This document shows, in pieces, positions 56,167-64,000 of a DNA stretch of 64,000 bases. The notes under the pieces were generated by a model. The model made no database searches, was not told the DNA's origin, and saw only the letters and a program-made list of their open reading frames with translations. Each line of letters begins with the position of its first letter. Position 1 is the first letter of the stretch. This DNA is from Kingdonia uniflora (lineage: Eukaryota; Streptophyta; Magnoliopsida; Ranunculales; Circaeasteraceae): positions 558,001 to 622,000 of the forward strand of contig JACGCM010000635.1 of NCBI GenBank assembly GCA_014058105.1, in the 5' to 3' direction. A program made the position numbers and the translations under genes.

Positions 56167-56845
56167 GGTATCATGTCAACCTTCGGCCCGACTGATACTT
56201 GAGGGAAACCTCGATATTTTTTAAGCTCCCAACTTCGAGCAAACTCGAGGGGCAAGAATGGTCGAAAGACCGGACCCTCAGGGATGCATTGGGGGATATC
56301 AGATATTGCTTCGCTGTGGCTTAGGCCCTCGAAGTCCAGTTCTTTTCTTGATTGACCCTAGGTATCATGTCCACCCTTTCCCCAACTGATTCTTGGGGGC
56401 GATCTTGAATTTCTCAAGTCTCCAATTTGGAGCAAACTCGAGGGGAAAGGATGGTCGAAAGACCAGACCCTCAGGGATGCATTGGGGGCGATCAGATATA
56501 CTTCATCCAGGCTCTGAAATCGTCAAAATCCAGTCCTTTGCTTGGTTTACCCCGGGTATCATGTCCACCCTCGTCCCGCCTGATACTTGGGAACGAGCTT
56601 GAATTGCTCAAGTTTCCAACATTCGAGCAGACTCGAGGGGCAAGGATGGTCGAAAGACCAGACCCTCGGGAATGCGTTGGAGGCGATCAGATATTGCTTC
56701 GCTGTGGCTTTGGCCTTCAAAGTCCAGTAAATTTTCTGGTTTCCTCTAGCTATCACGCCTCCTTGGCCCGACCGATACTCGGAGGCGACCTGGAAAATTT
56801 TCAAAATTACAACATCGCTGTGGCTTCGGCTTTCGATGTCCAACA
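56167..56845. repeat. Tandem repeat downstream of G4 pol, about 194-bp units
   Basis: Three full units begin with GGTATCATGTC at 56167, 56362 and 56555, and a shortened fourth with TATCACGCC near 56751. Each unit holds CGGCCCGACTGATACTTG-like, GAGCAAACTCGAGGGG, AAGGATGGTCGAAAGACC, GACCCTCAGGGATGCATTGG and GATCAGATATTGCTTCG blocks. It is placed between the pol stop and the antisense genes. Confidence 0.92.
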
Positions 56846-57240
56846 AAACATTCAGTGTTCGATCTATATATCTTCGACACTCCTCAGAGCACATTCAACA
56901 TATTATCCATGAGAGGAATAGTTGCAGTATAATTCAAAGACCAATCATTAAGAGTCTAAACTAAGCAAAATCAATAGAATGAGCAATCAGATTCCAATAA
57001 TTTAAGGTTAGAGCACGATTACACTTTCCATTAGCAAATCAAACATCAAATTAGAAGTTCAGAGTTAGAATGTTCAGAAAATATGCATCAATATGTCCAG
57101 CATCAACTTCAGAACATCAAACAAAAGCACAAACAACATACCGATTTCAGAGACCAGCAGAAAATAACAACATCGTTCAAAATATTACAACTCAACATTA
57201 TAATCAGCAGAAGAAGACATGTAACCCCAATCCTAAGTAC
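56846..57240. other. No gene recognised
   Basis: AT-rich spacer between the tandem repeats and the 3' end of L. It would contain the 3' UTR and polyadenylation region of L on the minus strand (AATAAA-type signals were not clearly seen). Confidence 0.35.
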
Positions 57241-57811
57241 CTCATATCGGCGTAGTTACACCTTTTTGCTCCACACATCCCCCAGCAGCTTCATTCGAAC
57301 CTTCGACGACCAACCCATCAACAGTTCTACCAATGGGTGCTCCAACACGAGAAGTATCTGCACCACCCCCAATACTTCCAACTGCTTCTTCAACAATGTT
57401 CGCTTCTCCTCCCTTCATCTGTAAATCAACCCCTTCAACAAGTTCGGGAGATACGGGATAAGGTTCCAATGTCTCGGGGTCATACCACTTATCATCTATA
57501 AATCTTTTCAACTTAACATTCACCTTGCATTCGCCATCATACTGCCGCTGGAAATTAACCTTCTGTTCTACTTTCTCCCTCTCATACGCCACAAGCTTTG
57601 CAGACTACTCTCGCTCCAGCCTTGACCTCTGCAGCTCGAGCCTCTCGTCATAAGAGTCGGTAAGCACCCCCAGATCTTGCTTCAACTTCCTGACTTCAGA
57701 CACCAGGGATGCCTCTTTTCCACGAGAAAGATTTAGATTGTCCTTTGCTTGCTTTAATTTTGCCTTTAGTGACTTCATTCCCTTACTGTAAGTTTGCACC
57801 CAAGTATCCGT

Positions 57812-57905
57812 CTGCCGAAATTTTCAAGAAATTAGTGCAACTCGAAGCTCAAAGAATTTTCAAAGAAATCTCAAAGTACCACCACAGAAAGCCGCATATA
57901 GTTAC
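57812..57905 (-). other. Intron in L of G4 (3' intron)
   Basis: Minus strand ATGTTTCAG|GTAACTATATG to TTTCGGCAG|ACGGATAC, 94 bp. Joining the flanks keeps the protein in phase (KKHMFQ then TDTWVQTYSKG). Strong consensus at both ends. Confidence 0.75.
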
Positions 57906-58483
57906 CTGAAACATGTGCTTCTTTATCTCCTTCGAAGCCTCATCTGGGTCATCTTCCAATAGTTTGACCATCAAAGCCTGCTTTGCCATAGCCTGCTCCT
58001 GTCATTCAACCTCTGTCATCTCTTCATCTTCCTTTAGTATATCATCCTCCCCCAATACCTTACGCCTCCTGCATTGGCCAGCCTTCGACTGCTGCACCTT
58101 TGAAGCTTCGGGGACTACCGGGCCTTTCCCCTTCTCAGTTTGAGATGCTACTGGCCTCGGCCTCAACTTCGACGTATCTCCTGCTACTTCGGGCACTGGC
58201 ATTGCTTGCTTCGAACACCTCCTCGATCTCGGCACAAACTGGTAGTTCCTTGGCAACTCCTCTCTTCCCATCTCTTTTGGCCCCTTCAGAATACCTCCTT
58301 TACCTCTTTTTCCCTTTGGTAGCTTCGGCGTAGCGGGTACGTCTCGAAGCAGGGAATCCGCCATCTTCTTCCTTTGTCTCTGGATTTTGAGACTGTCAAA
58401 CACAGAGTTTACCCAGTCTTCGCTAGCCCCGAGTAGAGTATCTATATAATTTACCGGATTATCCCAAGACGAATTCTTTGGAC

Positions 58484-58561
58484 CTGCAGATGAAAACGAG
58501 AATACAGTTATCACATATTTTCAGATACACTTCAACTACAACCCTTCGATAGTAAACATAC
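58484..58561 (-). other. Intron in L of G4 (middle intron)
   Basis: Minus strand ACAAAA|GTATGTTTAC to TTTCATCTGCAG|GTCCAAAG, 78 bp, with GTATGT as a near-ideal plant donor. Joining keeps phase (VYNK-S-PKNSSWDNP). In G2 the same place has a T-rich tract ending CTGCTG|GTCC, an acceptor lost by one base. Confidence 0.7.
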
Positions 58562-59398
58562 TTTTGTTATATACCATATGAAGTAATTTATACGGGTCAT
58601 CTTTGTCCACATTCTCATAGTTACCCCTTACTATCAGTAAATCTTTATTCCACCCCCGGCCTGTCGAGCACAGATTAAAGAACCAAGGTTTCTCTGGGTA
58701 ACATTGGATGTGATAGGTCCCCGGGTTCTGACTAGCCTTCCTCGAGTAAAAAGTGATAATGTCAAGCCACTTAATCAAACTTCGACCCTCACTAGCTAGT
58801 TTTACATTCATCCCCTCTATCACCCTCATCATCTCATAAAAATTACCGTTCATTTGCACCGGAGCTACCCCCCAGAAATTCAATACTTCTTTCACCAGTC
58901 ATCGGAGAGGAAGCTCCAGTCTTAATCGAATTTGGCCTCTATAAGCCAAAATTTCTTCCCCAGGGTCCGAGTTGAAGGTCAACCCTGCCCCCACAATACT
59001 CAGATACACCCCCAACTTCGAGAGTTCAAATTTGGTGGCAAACCGATCTAATCTAATCCTATCTTTAGCTAAAACGGTACCATCGACCCTATCCGACTCA
59101 GTCAAATCCCCACTGTCTTCACTTTGTACCTTATCTTCCAAAGGCCCTATATTACCCCCTTCCTCTATATTGTTTCCTCTTCATCACTATCTTCGGTAAC
59201 TATCATCCATCGACGCCTTGAAACCGGAACCTCCTCAGCCGGTTGAACCATAGACATTGGAGCCTCGGTTATAATATCTAAAACTTCTACATCGCTTCCC
59301 TCATCCATTAAGGCTCGACCAAAAATACTAGCTTCGAATTCTTCGAACTCCTCATCTATCATTCTCCACCTCGAAGCCCGACGGTTGCGCATTTTAGC

Positions 59399-59674
59399 CT
59401 ATAGAAGAAGAGGCACGCAATTAGAGTGGAAAATTCGACAATCCCGTGCCTATCACTCCTATCCCGTCCATTCCCCCCCAGATATTCATCGCAACCTCAA
59501 TCTTAGACCCAGTACCCCCTCCAAAACTCCCTAAACCCCAAAATGGGTCAAAATCCAAATCTCTTAAGTCTCTTTACCCTCGAAAATATCCCCTAAAACC
59601 TAAACACTGACTGCCCTACCTACATTCTCAAAAGGGAAAAACAAAGTACAAGCAGCAGAGATCAAGTAACTTAC
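59399..59674 (-). other. 5'-UTR intron of L in G4
   Basis: Minus strand AACCACTG|GTAAGTTAC to TTCTTCTATAG|GCTAAAATG, 276 bp; the start codon follows six bases after the acceptor. Matched by 46081-46373 in G2 and 1398-2156 in the first copy. Confidence 0.65.
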
Positions 59675-59821
59675 CAGTGGTTAGCAGCACTACCCTCGAA
59701 TCAGTAAAACCAAACCAGCAAGTACAACAAAAACTTCCAAGTGCGAGACGACATTCGTTCCCTTCCCTCCACCCTTTGATTCTCATAAAAAAAAATAGTA
59801 CCGTAATTACTCTTCTCCTAC

Positions 59822-60130
59822 TTATATATCCTTCGAAAAATAAATAAACCGCATCGATTTTTTAACTACTATCATTACCACGACCCCACTACCCGACTTT
59901 TCGGCTGCAATGTGCTTTGACCAATATACCCCTCATACCTCTCACGTATGAATAGTACCTCACTTTTAACTGCCTGCAAAAGCTGAAGCTTCTCGAACCT
60001 TTTTCTCCCCCACTCAAAGCTAAACAACTCAGTCCCAACAGTCAAATCATAACCTTTTCTGTCATACGAGAAAAACATTATCATTACCTTTTGCACACTG
60101 CCCCAGGCGCCCGTACCAGTCTGACAGACC
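59822..60130 (-). promoter_or_regulatory. Promoter of L in G4: TATA box and conserved upstream block
   Basis: The TATA box is minus-strand GGATATATAAGTAGG (59822-59828). Upstream, 59860-60100 resembles 45680-45880 before L of G2. A chance-looking 85-codon frame at 59875-60132 overlaps this block; it is not preserved in G2, so I read the conservation as regulatory. Confidence 0.5.
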
Positions 60131-60663
60131 AACCGTCTGGGCTATCAGAACGGCTAGTCAAATCCAGCCTAACCATCAGCACAATCCCCGAACTTGAGTT
60201 ATCGGCCATTTTACGCCTCGAACAATCCGCAGCAGATAACCTCAAACGAACATATCTAATATATCGACCTTCGACATCCAACACATCCTTTAACCCAAAA
60301 GCTTCGATCTTTCGGCCGAATTCAGTCATAAACTGCGAGCATTTAAAAATCTCACGCTTACAGATAAAGTTTTCAGCTTCGACACAGTTTACCTTTCACT
60401 TCCACAAAGTCATTTTTATTTTCGAACAACATAAACAATAGATTTCGACAACTGTATCATCCCTTCAATACCTTAAATTATAATGCAGCGCATATTACTA
60501 TTATCCACAGTTTGACAAAGCAAGTTATCAACGAAAGCCATTTTCCTTCAGCAACTCTGACAATATTACAGGCTTCATACAATAAATAAAGATGAGGATG
60601 AAAACAGAAAAGCAACAACAAGAAAGCATATAAAAGAGAACCCTATTTGTTGGTGGGTTGCTT

Positions 60664-60960
60664 CTATTCAACAATGGCCGCTGCATCTTCATCCTCCTAG
60701 TCCACTATATCCTCCGCGAAGCCCGTGAGAAGAGACAACCGATGACCGGGAAACGGCCCCATCATCTGTACTATTCCCCGCCAGTACGCGAAGGGCATGT
60801 CATAGAGTGGTGCCCCAGTTTTCGCATCAAAATGGTCTGGCATTTCAGCATTAATATCCTCCTCAATTCCGAACCTCCGTTGATGACCCAGCAAGGCCTC
60901 CTTTATCCTCCTGGTCCTCACCGCTGCTTGATCTCCCTAAACTAGTATGTTTTCAGCCAT
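60664..60960 (-). pseudogene. S2 of G4: small antisense ORF, two stops
   Basis: 98 codons from ATG 60960 (MAENILV, stop, GDQAAVRTRR) to TAG 60664. It reads RRIKEALLGHQRRFGIEEDI, AEMPDHFDAKTGAPLYDMPF, AYWRGIVQMMGPFPGHRLSL, LLTGFAEDIVD, a stop, then EDEDAAAIVE. Matches S2 of G2 over the central 50 residues. It starts 77 bp below a TATA box and lies about 0.5 kb below S1. Function unknown. Confidence 0.6.
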
Positions 60961-61036
60961 GATTAATTAGCAAACAAAGTAGTAGATGAAGAGAAAGTTG
61001 CAGGACAGATGTAGAAATTCCTTTCAACCTATCCCC

Positions 61037-61043
61037 TTTTATA
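61037..61043 (-). promoter_or_regulatory. TATA box of S2 in G4
   Basis: Minus-strand TTTTAAGTATAAAAGGGG; the same extended sequence stands before S2 in G2 (44843-44860). Confidence 0.65.
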
Positions 61044-61060
61044 CTTAAAAGCCCGCCCCA

Positions 61061-61483
61061 ACTTTCCCTCTTCCCTAACAGAATTAATGGCAGCCTTAAA
61101 TTCCCAACCTCAAAAAGTCGGCAAACAAACTTTCCAACTTCCCAGATGTAACTGATTCATCGATCCCTGCTTTCAAACCTCATTCCCGAGGACTCCAAGT
61201 CGAGCATACCTCCATCGTCGAGCATTTGATCATCATTACCTTCGAGCATATCATTATACCTCAGGCCTATAAAAGTAATCGTCTACATTCGTCTATATTA
61301 TCTATCAGACACAACAATACAAGTATGCAAAAAATATTTTGTCCATTCTAAACACCCGATCAAACAAAAAAAATTACATTTCTACCACCACAGTAAAAAA
61401 GACCCCTACACAGCAAAACAAAAGCCTGCAAAATACAAAACATTCGCCCCATTTCTGAAAGGACCAGCTCCGCTTGCAACGTT
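61061..61483. other. Spacer between S1 and S2 of G4
   Basis: AT-rich, no frame. It holds the S2 upstream region and presumably the S1 3' UTR. Confidence 0.3.
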
Positions 61484-61774
61484 TCACTCCTCAATGATCT
61501 CCTCTGCACAAACGAGACTTTCGACCAGAGCCATCAGAAAGAGATAATGCCTTTCAACAGTCGTAAAATGAAGCCTCAGCTATTCCCACAGATAGGCAAA
61601 AGGTTCACCATTGTTGAAATCCTCAGGACCTACCCCCACAAGGTCCGGCATGTCCCAGTTCAGATCATGCTGCCAAAAAAACTTCATATGCAGTTCTGCC
61701 ATGTTCCGCCCCACTCGACGGTTGCGAGCGAAGCCCATGCTCTTCTGGTAATACATGTTCGGCATGGTATCCAT
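61484..61774 (-). pseudogene. S1 of G4: small antisense ORF, one stop
   Basis: 97 codons from ATG 61774 (MDTMPNMYYQKSMGFARNRR) to TGA 61484, interrupted by one TAG after AYLWE. Continues LRLHFTTVERHYLFLMALVE, SLVCAEEIIEE. Same start, length class and central block (LNWDMPDLVG...EPFAYLW) as G2 S1. Pairs with S2 through W/M-MPD and AY-W motifs, so S1 and S2 look like an old duplication. Function unknown. Confidence 0.6.
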
Positions 61775-61855
61775 TCAGATGTTTAGAATATAGAGAAAGA
61801 GCAGAAGACTATTGTAAATGGAAGAAGATACAGTATACCTCCACAATAACCCATA

Positions 61856-61862
61856 CTTATAG
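61856..61862 (-). promoter_or_regulatory. TATA box of S1 in G4
   Basis: Minus-strand GGCTATAAGTATGGG, 82 bp before the S1 ATG; counterpart of GCTATAAATAGGGC in G2. Confidence 0.5.
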
Positions 61863-62000
61863 CCTTCACCTCATTTATTACCCTATAACCACCTATACCT
61901 CTTAATTACCCTCATTTATTACCTACCTGAAAACCAACAGTCAAAAAGCTTAGATTCCTTGACTGAACAGTTTTCTCAGCGAACACCTCACCACTTGGCT

Positions 62001-62027
62001 TCGAGACCTTCGCTGAGAGGGGGCGAA
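62001..62027 (+). promoter_or_regulatory. Polypurine tract of G4
   Basis: CGCTGAGAGGGGGCGAA directly before LTR3, the plus-strand primer site. The G2 counterpart reads GCTGAGAGTGGGCAAA on the minus strand at 43678-43693. Confidence 0.8.
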
Positions 62028-62742
62028 TGTAGTTGCCTACTCGTAGCCTTCAACAGTCAGTCAAAGCCAACTTCACAGCCTACTCGAATGTATCAAATCC
62101 CACTCAATCTCTAAAATAGACACTCCAGAGATCCCCCGAAGACGAGGCTTTGACAACAGACAAAGCTTCGAGAACGAATTAGCATACTACAACAGAAATC
62201 CTTTGACCTTGCTATCACATGATAGAAGCAAGATAAGACAGGCAACTACCTCATCAGATTAGACGACACATTGATTGGCCTGTGCAGCTACAGTGACAGG
62301 TCTAACCACCGTACCGTTCAGAGATATCACCAATAAATGATGCAGTGACAGAACCGACATGACCGGTGCCCATAACTCGCTGGGATTTCATGACAGCAAT
62401 CATGTAATCCTAACCCACTCTTGGTGACTCAGCTCCCTGTATCTCTATAAATAGAGGAGAGGGGAAGCCAAGAAAGGGTTAGAAAATCATCTCGAACCCA
62501 TTGCATTTTACCTTCGACCACCCAGACACTCTGTACTTGAACCCTGTCATTTACTCTTCAGTAATACAATCTGTCTTAAAAATCTTCATCAGAGGTCGTA
62601 GAGAGTCACATTCGTGCCTCTACGCAAGTATTTGACTATAGTTAGATCTTACTTTAGGTCAATTGCTTGTAATCTTTGATTGAAGATTGATTCTACGTTG
62701 TGAGGACTCAGCTCGAAGTCTAAGCGAAGTTAGCCCCCTACA
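62028..62742 (+). repeat. 3' LTR of G4 (LTR3)
   Basis: 715 bp, TGTAGTTGCCTACTCG...CCCCTACA, direct repeat of LTR2. TATA box TATAAATAG at 62446-62454. Followed by GTCTA, the right target-site copy, and G3 pol. Confidence 0.95.
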
Positions 62743-63600
62743 GTCTATATCGACGACATTCTATGCAAGAACCTTCAGAAAAACACCCATATCCAAGACC
62801 TAACAGAAATCTTCACAATACTTCGTGCATATAACATGAAACACAACCCAGAAAATTACCAATTTGGCGTATCGTCCAGAAAATTCTTGGGTCACCTTAT
62901 TAGTAAACGTGGCATAGAGATTGAACCCACCCACATTCGAGCCCTCATAGACATGACTTCACCCCGAACCAAAAGAAACGTCCAAAAAGTGGCTGGCAAG
63001 ATTGCGGCCCACAATCATTTCATTTCTAAATCCTCAGATCGCTGTGCTTTGCTCTTTTCCCTCTTACGAATTCAGGGCATCTACAAAGTACAAAAGAAAA
63101 ACAATCCTGAGAATAACTGGACCCCGGAGTTTGAATATGCCTTCCTCGAACTCAAAACTTATCTTGGCCATCTACCCATTATCAGCACCCCTATCGAAGG
63201 TGAAACACTCTCTTATACCTTGCTGCCACATAAACTTCTATCAGTGTAGTGCTCATTCGACTTGATTCCAATATTGAAAAACCTGTATATTTTATCAGCA
63301 AAACTCCAACCCCCAAAGAAACCCGATATTCAAAACTTGAGCGTTTGTTCCTCTCACTTGTCTATTAAGCTTGTAAGCTCAAACCATATTTTTAGGCTCA
63401 CATCTGTGCTATTACGAGTTACCCCCTTTGGGAAGTATTCAGTAAAAAAGAAAAATCAAGCTAATGGTCGCATGGTGGACTACGCTCTTATTGTGCGATA
63501 ACGTATAAACCGGTTCTCCAAAAAATCCACAATCACTCATTACCCTCGAGGAGAAAATAGACATGTAGATGCCCTCGCCTTGATAGCAGCTATGCTCGGA
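62743..63600 (+). pseudogene. G3 reverse transcriptase part 2 and shortened RNase H
   Basis: Directly after LTR3 the frame reads VYIDDILCKNLQKNTHIQDL (YIDD catalytic site intact), then FGVSSRKFLGHLISKRGIEI, VAGKIAAHNHFISKSSDR, TPEFEYAFLELKTYLGHLPI, the RT thumb and connection. RNase H (YILSAKL onward, from about 63250) is shifted and loses about 0.4 kb at 63455, where KKEK-like sequence jumps to QANGRMVDYA. It ends GENRHVDALALIAAMLGQSE. The first part lies at 49103-49749. Confidence 0.92.
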
Positions 63601-64000
63601 CAATCAGAATCTCGGACCCTCCATATCGAAGTACTAGAACGTCGAAGTATCGACCAAATGGAAATCAATACCATCAATACTGGGGGCGAGAGTCACGATC
63701 TAGACGATTGGCAAAAACCGTTTCTTCATTACCTCAACAATGTTACCCTTCTAGATGATCCCAAAGCCAAACGTTCGCTGCTAGAAAACCACCGCAGATA
63801 CACTATCCACAAAGATGAACTACATCGCAAATCCCCAAATGGCATCCTCCTTCGATGCATATCCCAAGCCGAAGCCTCTCAAATCTTAGCCGAACTTCAT
63901 GTGGGAACCTACGGTACTCACACTACTGGTCGTTCTATGGCCCTTCGTGCTATTACCCAAGGATTATTTTGGCCCGATATGAAAAAACAAGCTTCAGAAT
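63601..64000 (+). pseudogene. G3 integrase N-terminal region, runs off the window
   Basis: The frame reads HIEVLERRSIDQMEI, SHDLDDWQKPFLHYLNNVTL, LLENHRRYTIHKDELHRKS, AELHVGTYGTHTTGRSMALR and ITQGLFWPDMKKQASE. The H...H pattern (ELHVGTYGTH) is the start of the integrase zinc-binding domain. The core lies beyond the window. This stretch is open and better preserved than the same part of G4. Confidence 0.88.

Larger units (their letters stand above)
57242..59392 (-). pseudogene. L of G4: large antisense gene with introns, coiled-coil C-terminal part
   Basis: It begins at ATG 59392 (MRNRRASRWRMIDEEFEEFE). Acidic N-terminus, then RFATKFELSKLGVYLSIVGA, AYRGQIRLRLELPLR, VLNFWGVAPVQMNGNFYEMM, YHIQCYPEKPWFFNLCSTGR and LLIVRGNYENV. 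After an intron comes SWDNPVNYIDTLLGASEDWV, VFDSLKIQRQRKKMADSLLR and a basic stretch (KLPKGKRGKGG, possible nuclear signal). After another intron a heptad-like coiled coil follows (MKSLKAKLKQAKDNL, LVSEVRKLKQDLG, RLELQRSRLERE), then PELVEGVDLQMKGGEANIVE. Stops at R*LVKEV, VE*QEQAM, ERE*SAKL, plus a shift near 59150. It would encode about 600 residues. It runs opposite to gag-pol. Function unknown; Tat elements are known to carry extra ORFs of unknown role. Confidence 0.75.
49750..62742 (+). mobile_element. Gypsy element G4 (Tat-like), complete LTR to LTR, 13.0 kb
   Basis: LTRs 49750-50463 and 62028-62742 flank gag-protease, RT, RNase H and integrase (50.5-56.1 kb), a tandem-repeat zone (56.2-56.8 kb) and a 5-kb 3' region with three antisense genes. 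The target duplication is GCCTA (49745-49749) / GTCTA (62743-62747). The uninterrupted sequence in G4's own RT (GTCTATATCGACGATATG, 53538) confirms the target. The LTRs differ by scattered, mainly C-T and G-A, changes. The size, PBS class and antisense ORFs fit the Tat lineage of Ty3-gypsy. Confidence 0.95.
47656..64000 (+). mobile_element. Gypsy element G3 (Tat-like), interrupted by G4, runs off the window
   Basis: LTR1 (47656-48377), primer-binding-like site, shortened gag, RT first part (to 49749), then G4 (49750-62742), then the RT second part, RNase H and integrase start to the window end. It is inserted in L of G2. Two internal deletions relative to G4 remove the end of gag plus protease and most of RNase H. 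The 3' LTR is outside the window. Confidence 0.9.

Noticed and set aside
59875..60132. Minus-strand 85-codon frame upstream of L as a possible fourth antisense gene
   Set aside because: The matching region of G2 (45.68-45.9 kb) is conserved in DNA but does not keep this frame, and it lies just above the L TATA box, so I treat it as promoter sequence.

Overview
This window reads as nuclear DNA of a flowering plant, probably a dicot. It is AT-rich, has no operons or ribosome binding sites, and is built almost entirely from plant-type transposable elements: Ty1-copia and Ty3-gypsy LTR retrotransposons, L1-type LINE remnants and one CACTA DNA transposon. The species cannot be named from sequence alone. 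I found no intact host gene, rRNA, tRNA or CRISPR array. The only clear host-gene trace is a broken cytochrome P450, most like CYP94, at 30.8-31.7 kb on the minus strand. Nearly every reading frame is broken by stops and frameshifts, often of the CAA/CGA/TGG to stop kind expected after cytosine methylation and deamination.

Layout. 0-3.2 kb: a degenerate set of minus-strand frames, each preceded by a TATA box, related to the antisense genes of the gypsy elements farther right. 3.9-7.0 kb: 3' half of a copia element (A). 7.4-8.9 kb: a degenerate tandem array of about 160-225 bp units. 10.06-15.87 kb: a CACTA element with a CTC target duplication, carrying gene-like DNA and split by a small, internally deleted gypsy chromovirus (10.98-14.31 kb, target duplication CTAAG). 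17.2-19.0 kb: LINE remnant cut by a copia-type LTR. 20.1-24.3 kb: copia C. 24.9-30.4 kb: a second LINE tail interrupted by the minus-strand copia D. 30.8-31.7 kb: P450 pseudogene. 31.8-37.4 kb: minus-strand copia F. 37.4-38.2 kb: truncated copia H.

38.6-64.0 kb is a four-deep nest of related gypsy elements that look like the Tat lineage. G1 (+) is broken by G2 (-). G2 is broken inside its antisense gene by G3 (+). G3 is broken inside its reverse transcriptase, just before YIDD, by G4 (+). G4 is complete from LTR to LTR (49750-62742), with a near-perfect 5-bp target duplication, and G3 pol resumes after it and runs off the window.

The most interesting system is in the 3' region of these gypsy elements. 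G2 and G4 each carry three transcription units antisense to gag-pol: two small related ORFs of about 100-120 codons (S1, S2) and a larger intron-containing gene (L) with a coiled-coil C-terminal part. Each has its own TATA box, at equivalent positions in both elements. L has a 5'-UTR intron at the same place in both, and a third diverged L with the same promoter-intron layout lies at 0-2.3 kb. This suggests an accessory, separately expressed gene cassette maintained on the strand opposite gag-pol. All copies here are broken, so the window shows its architecture rather than a working version.
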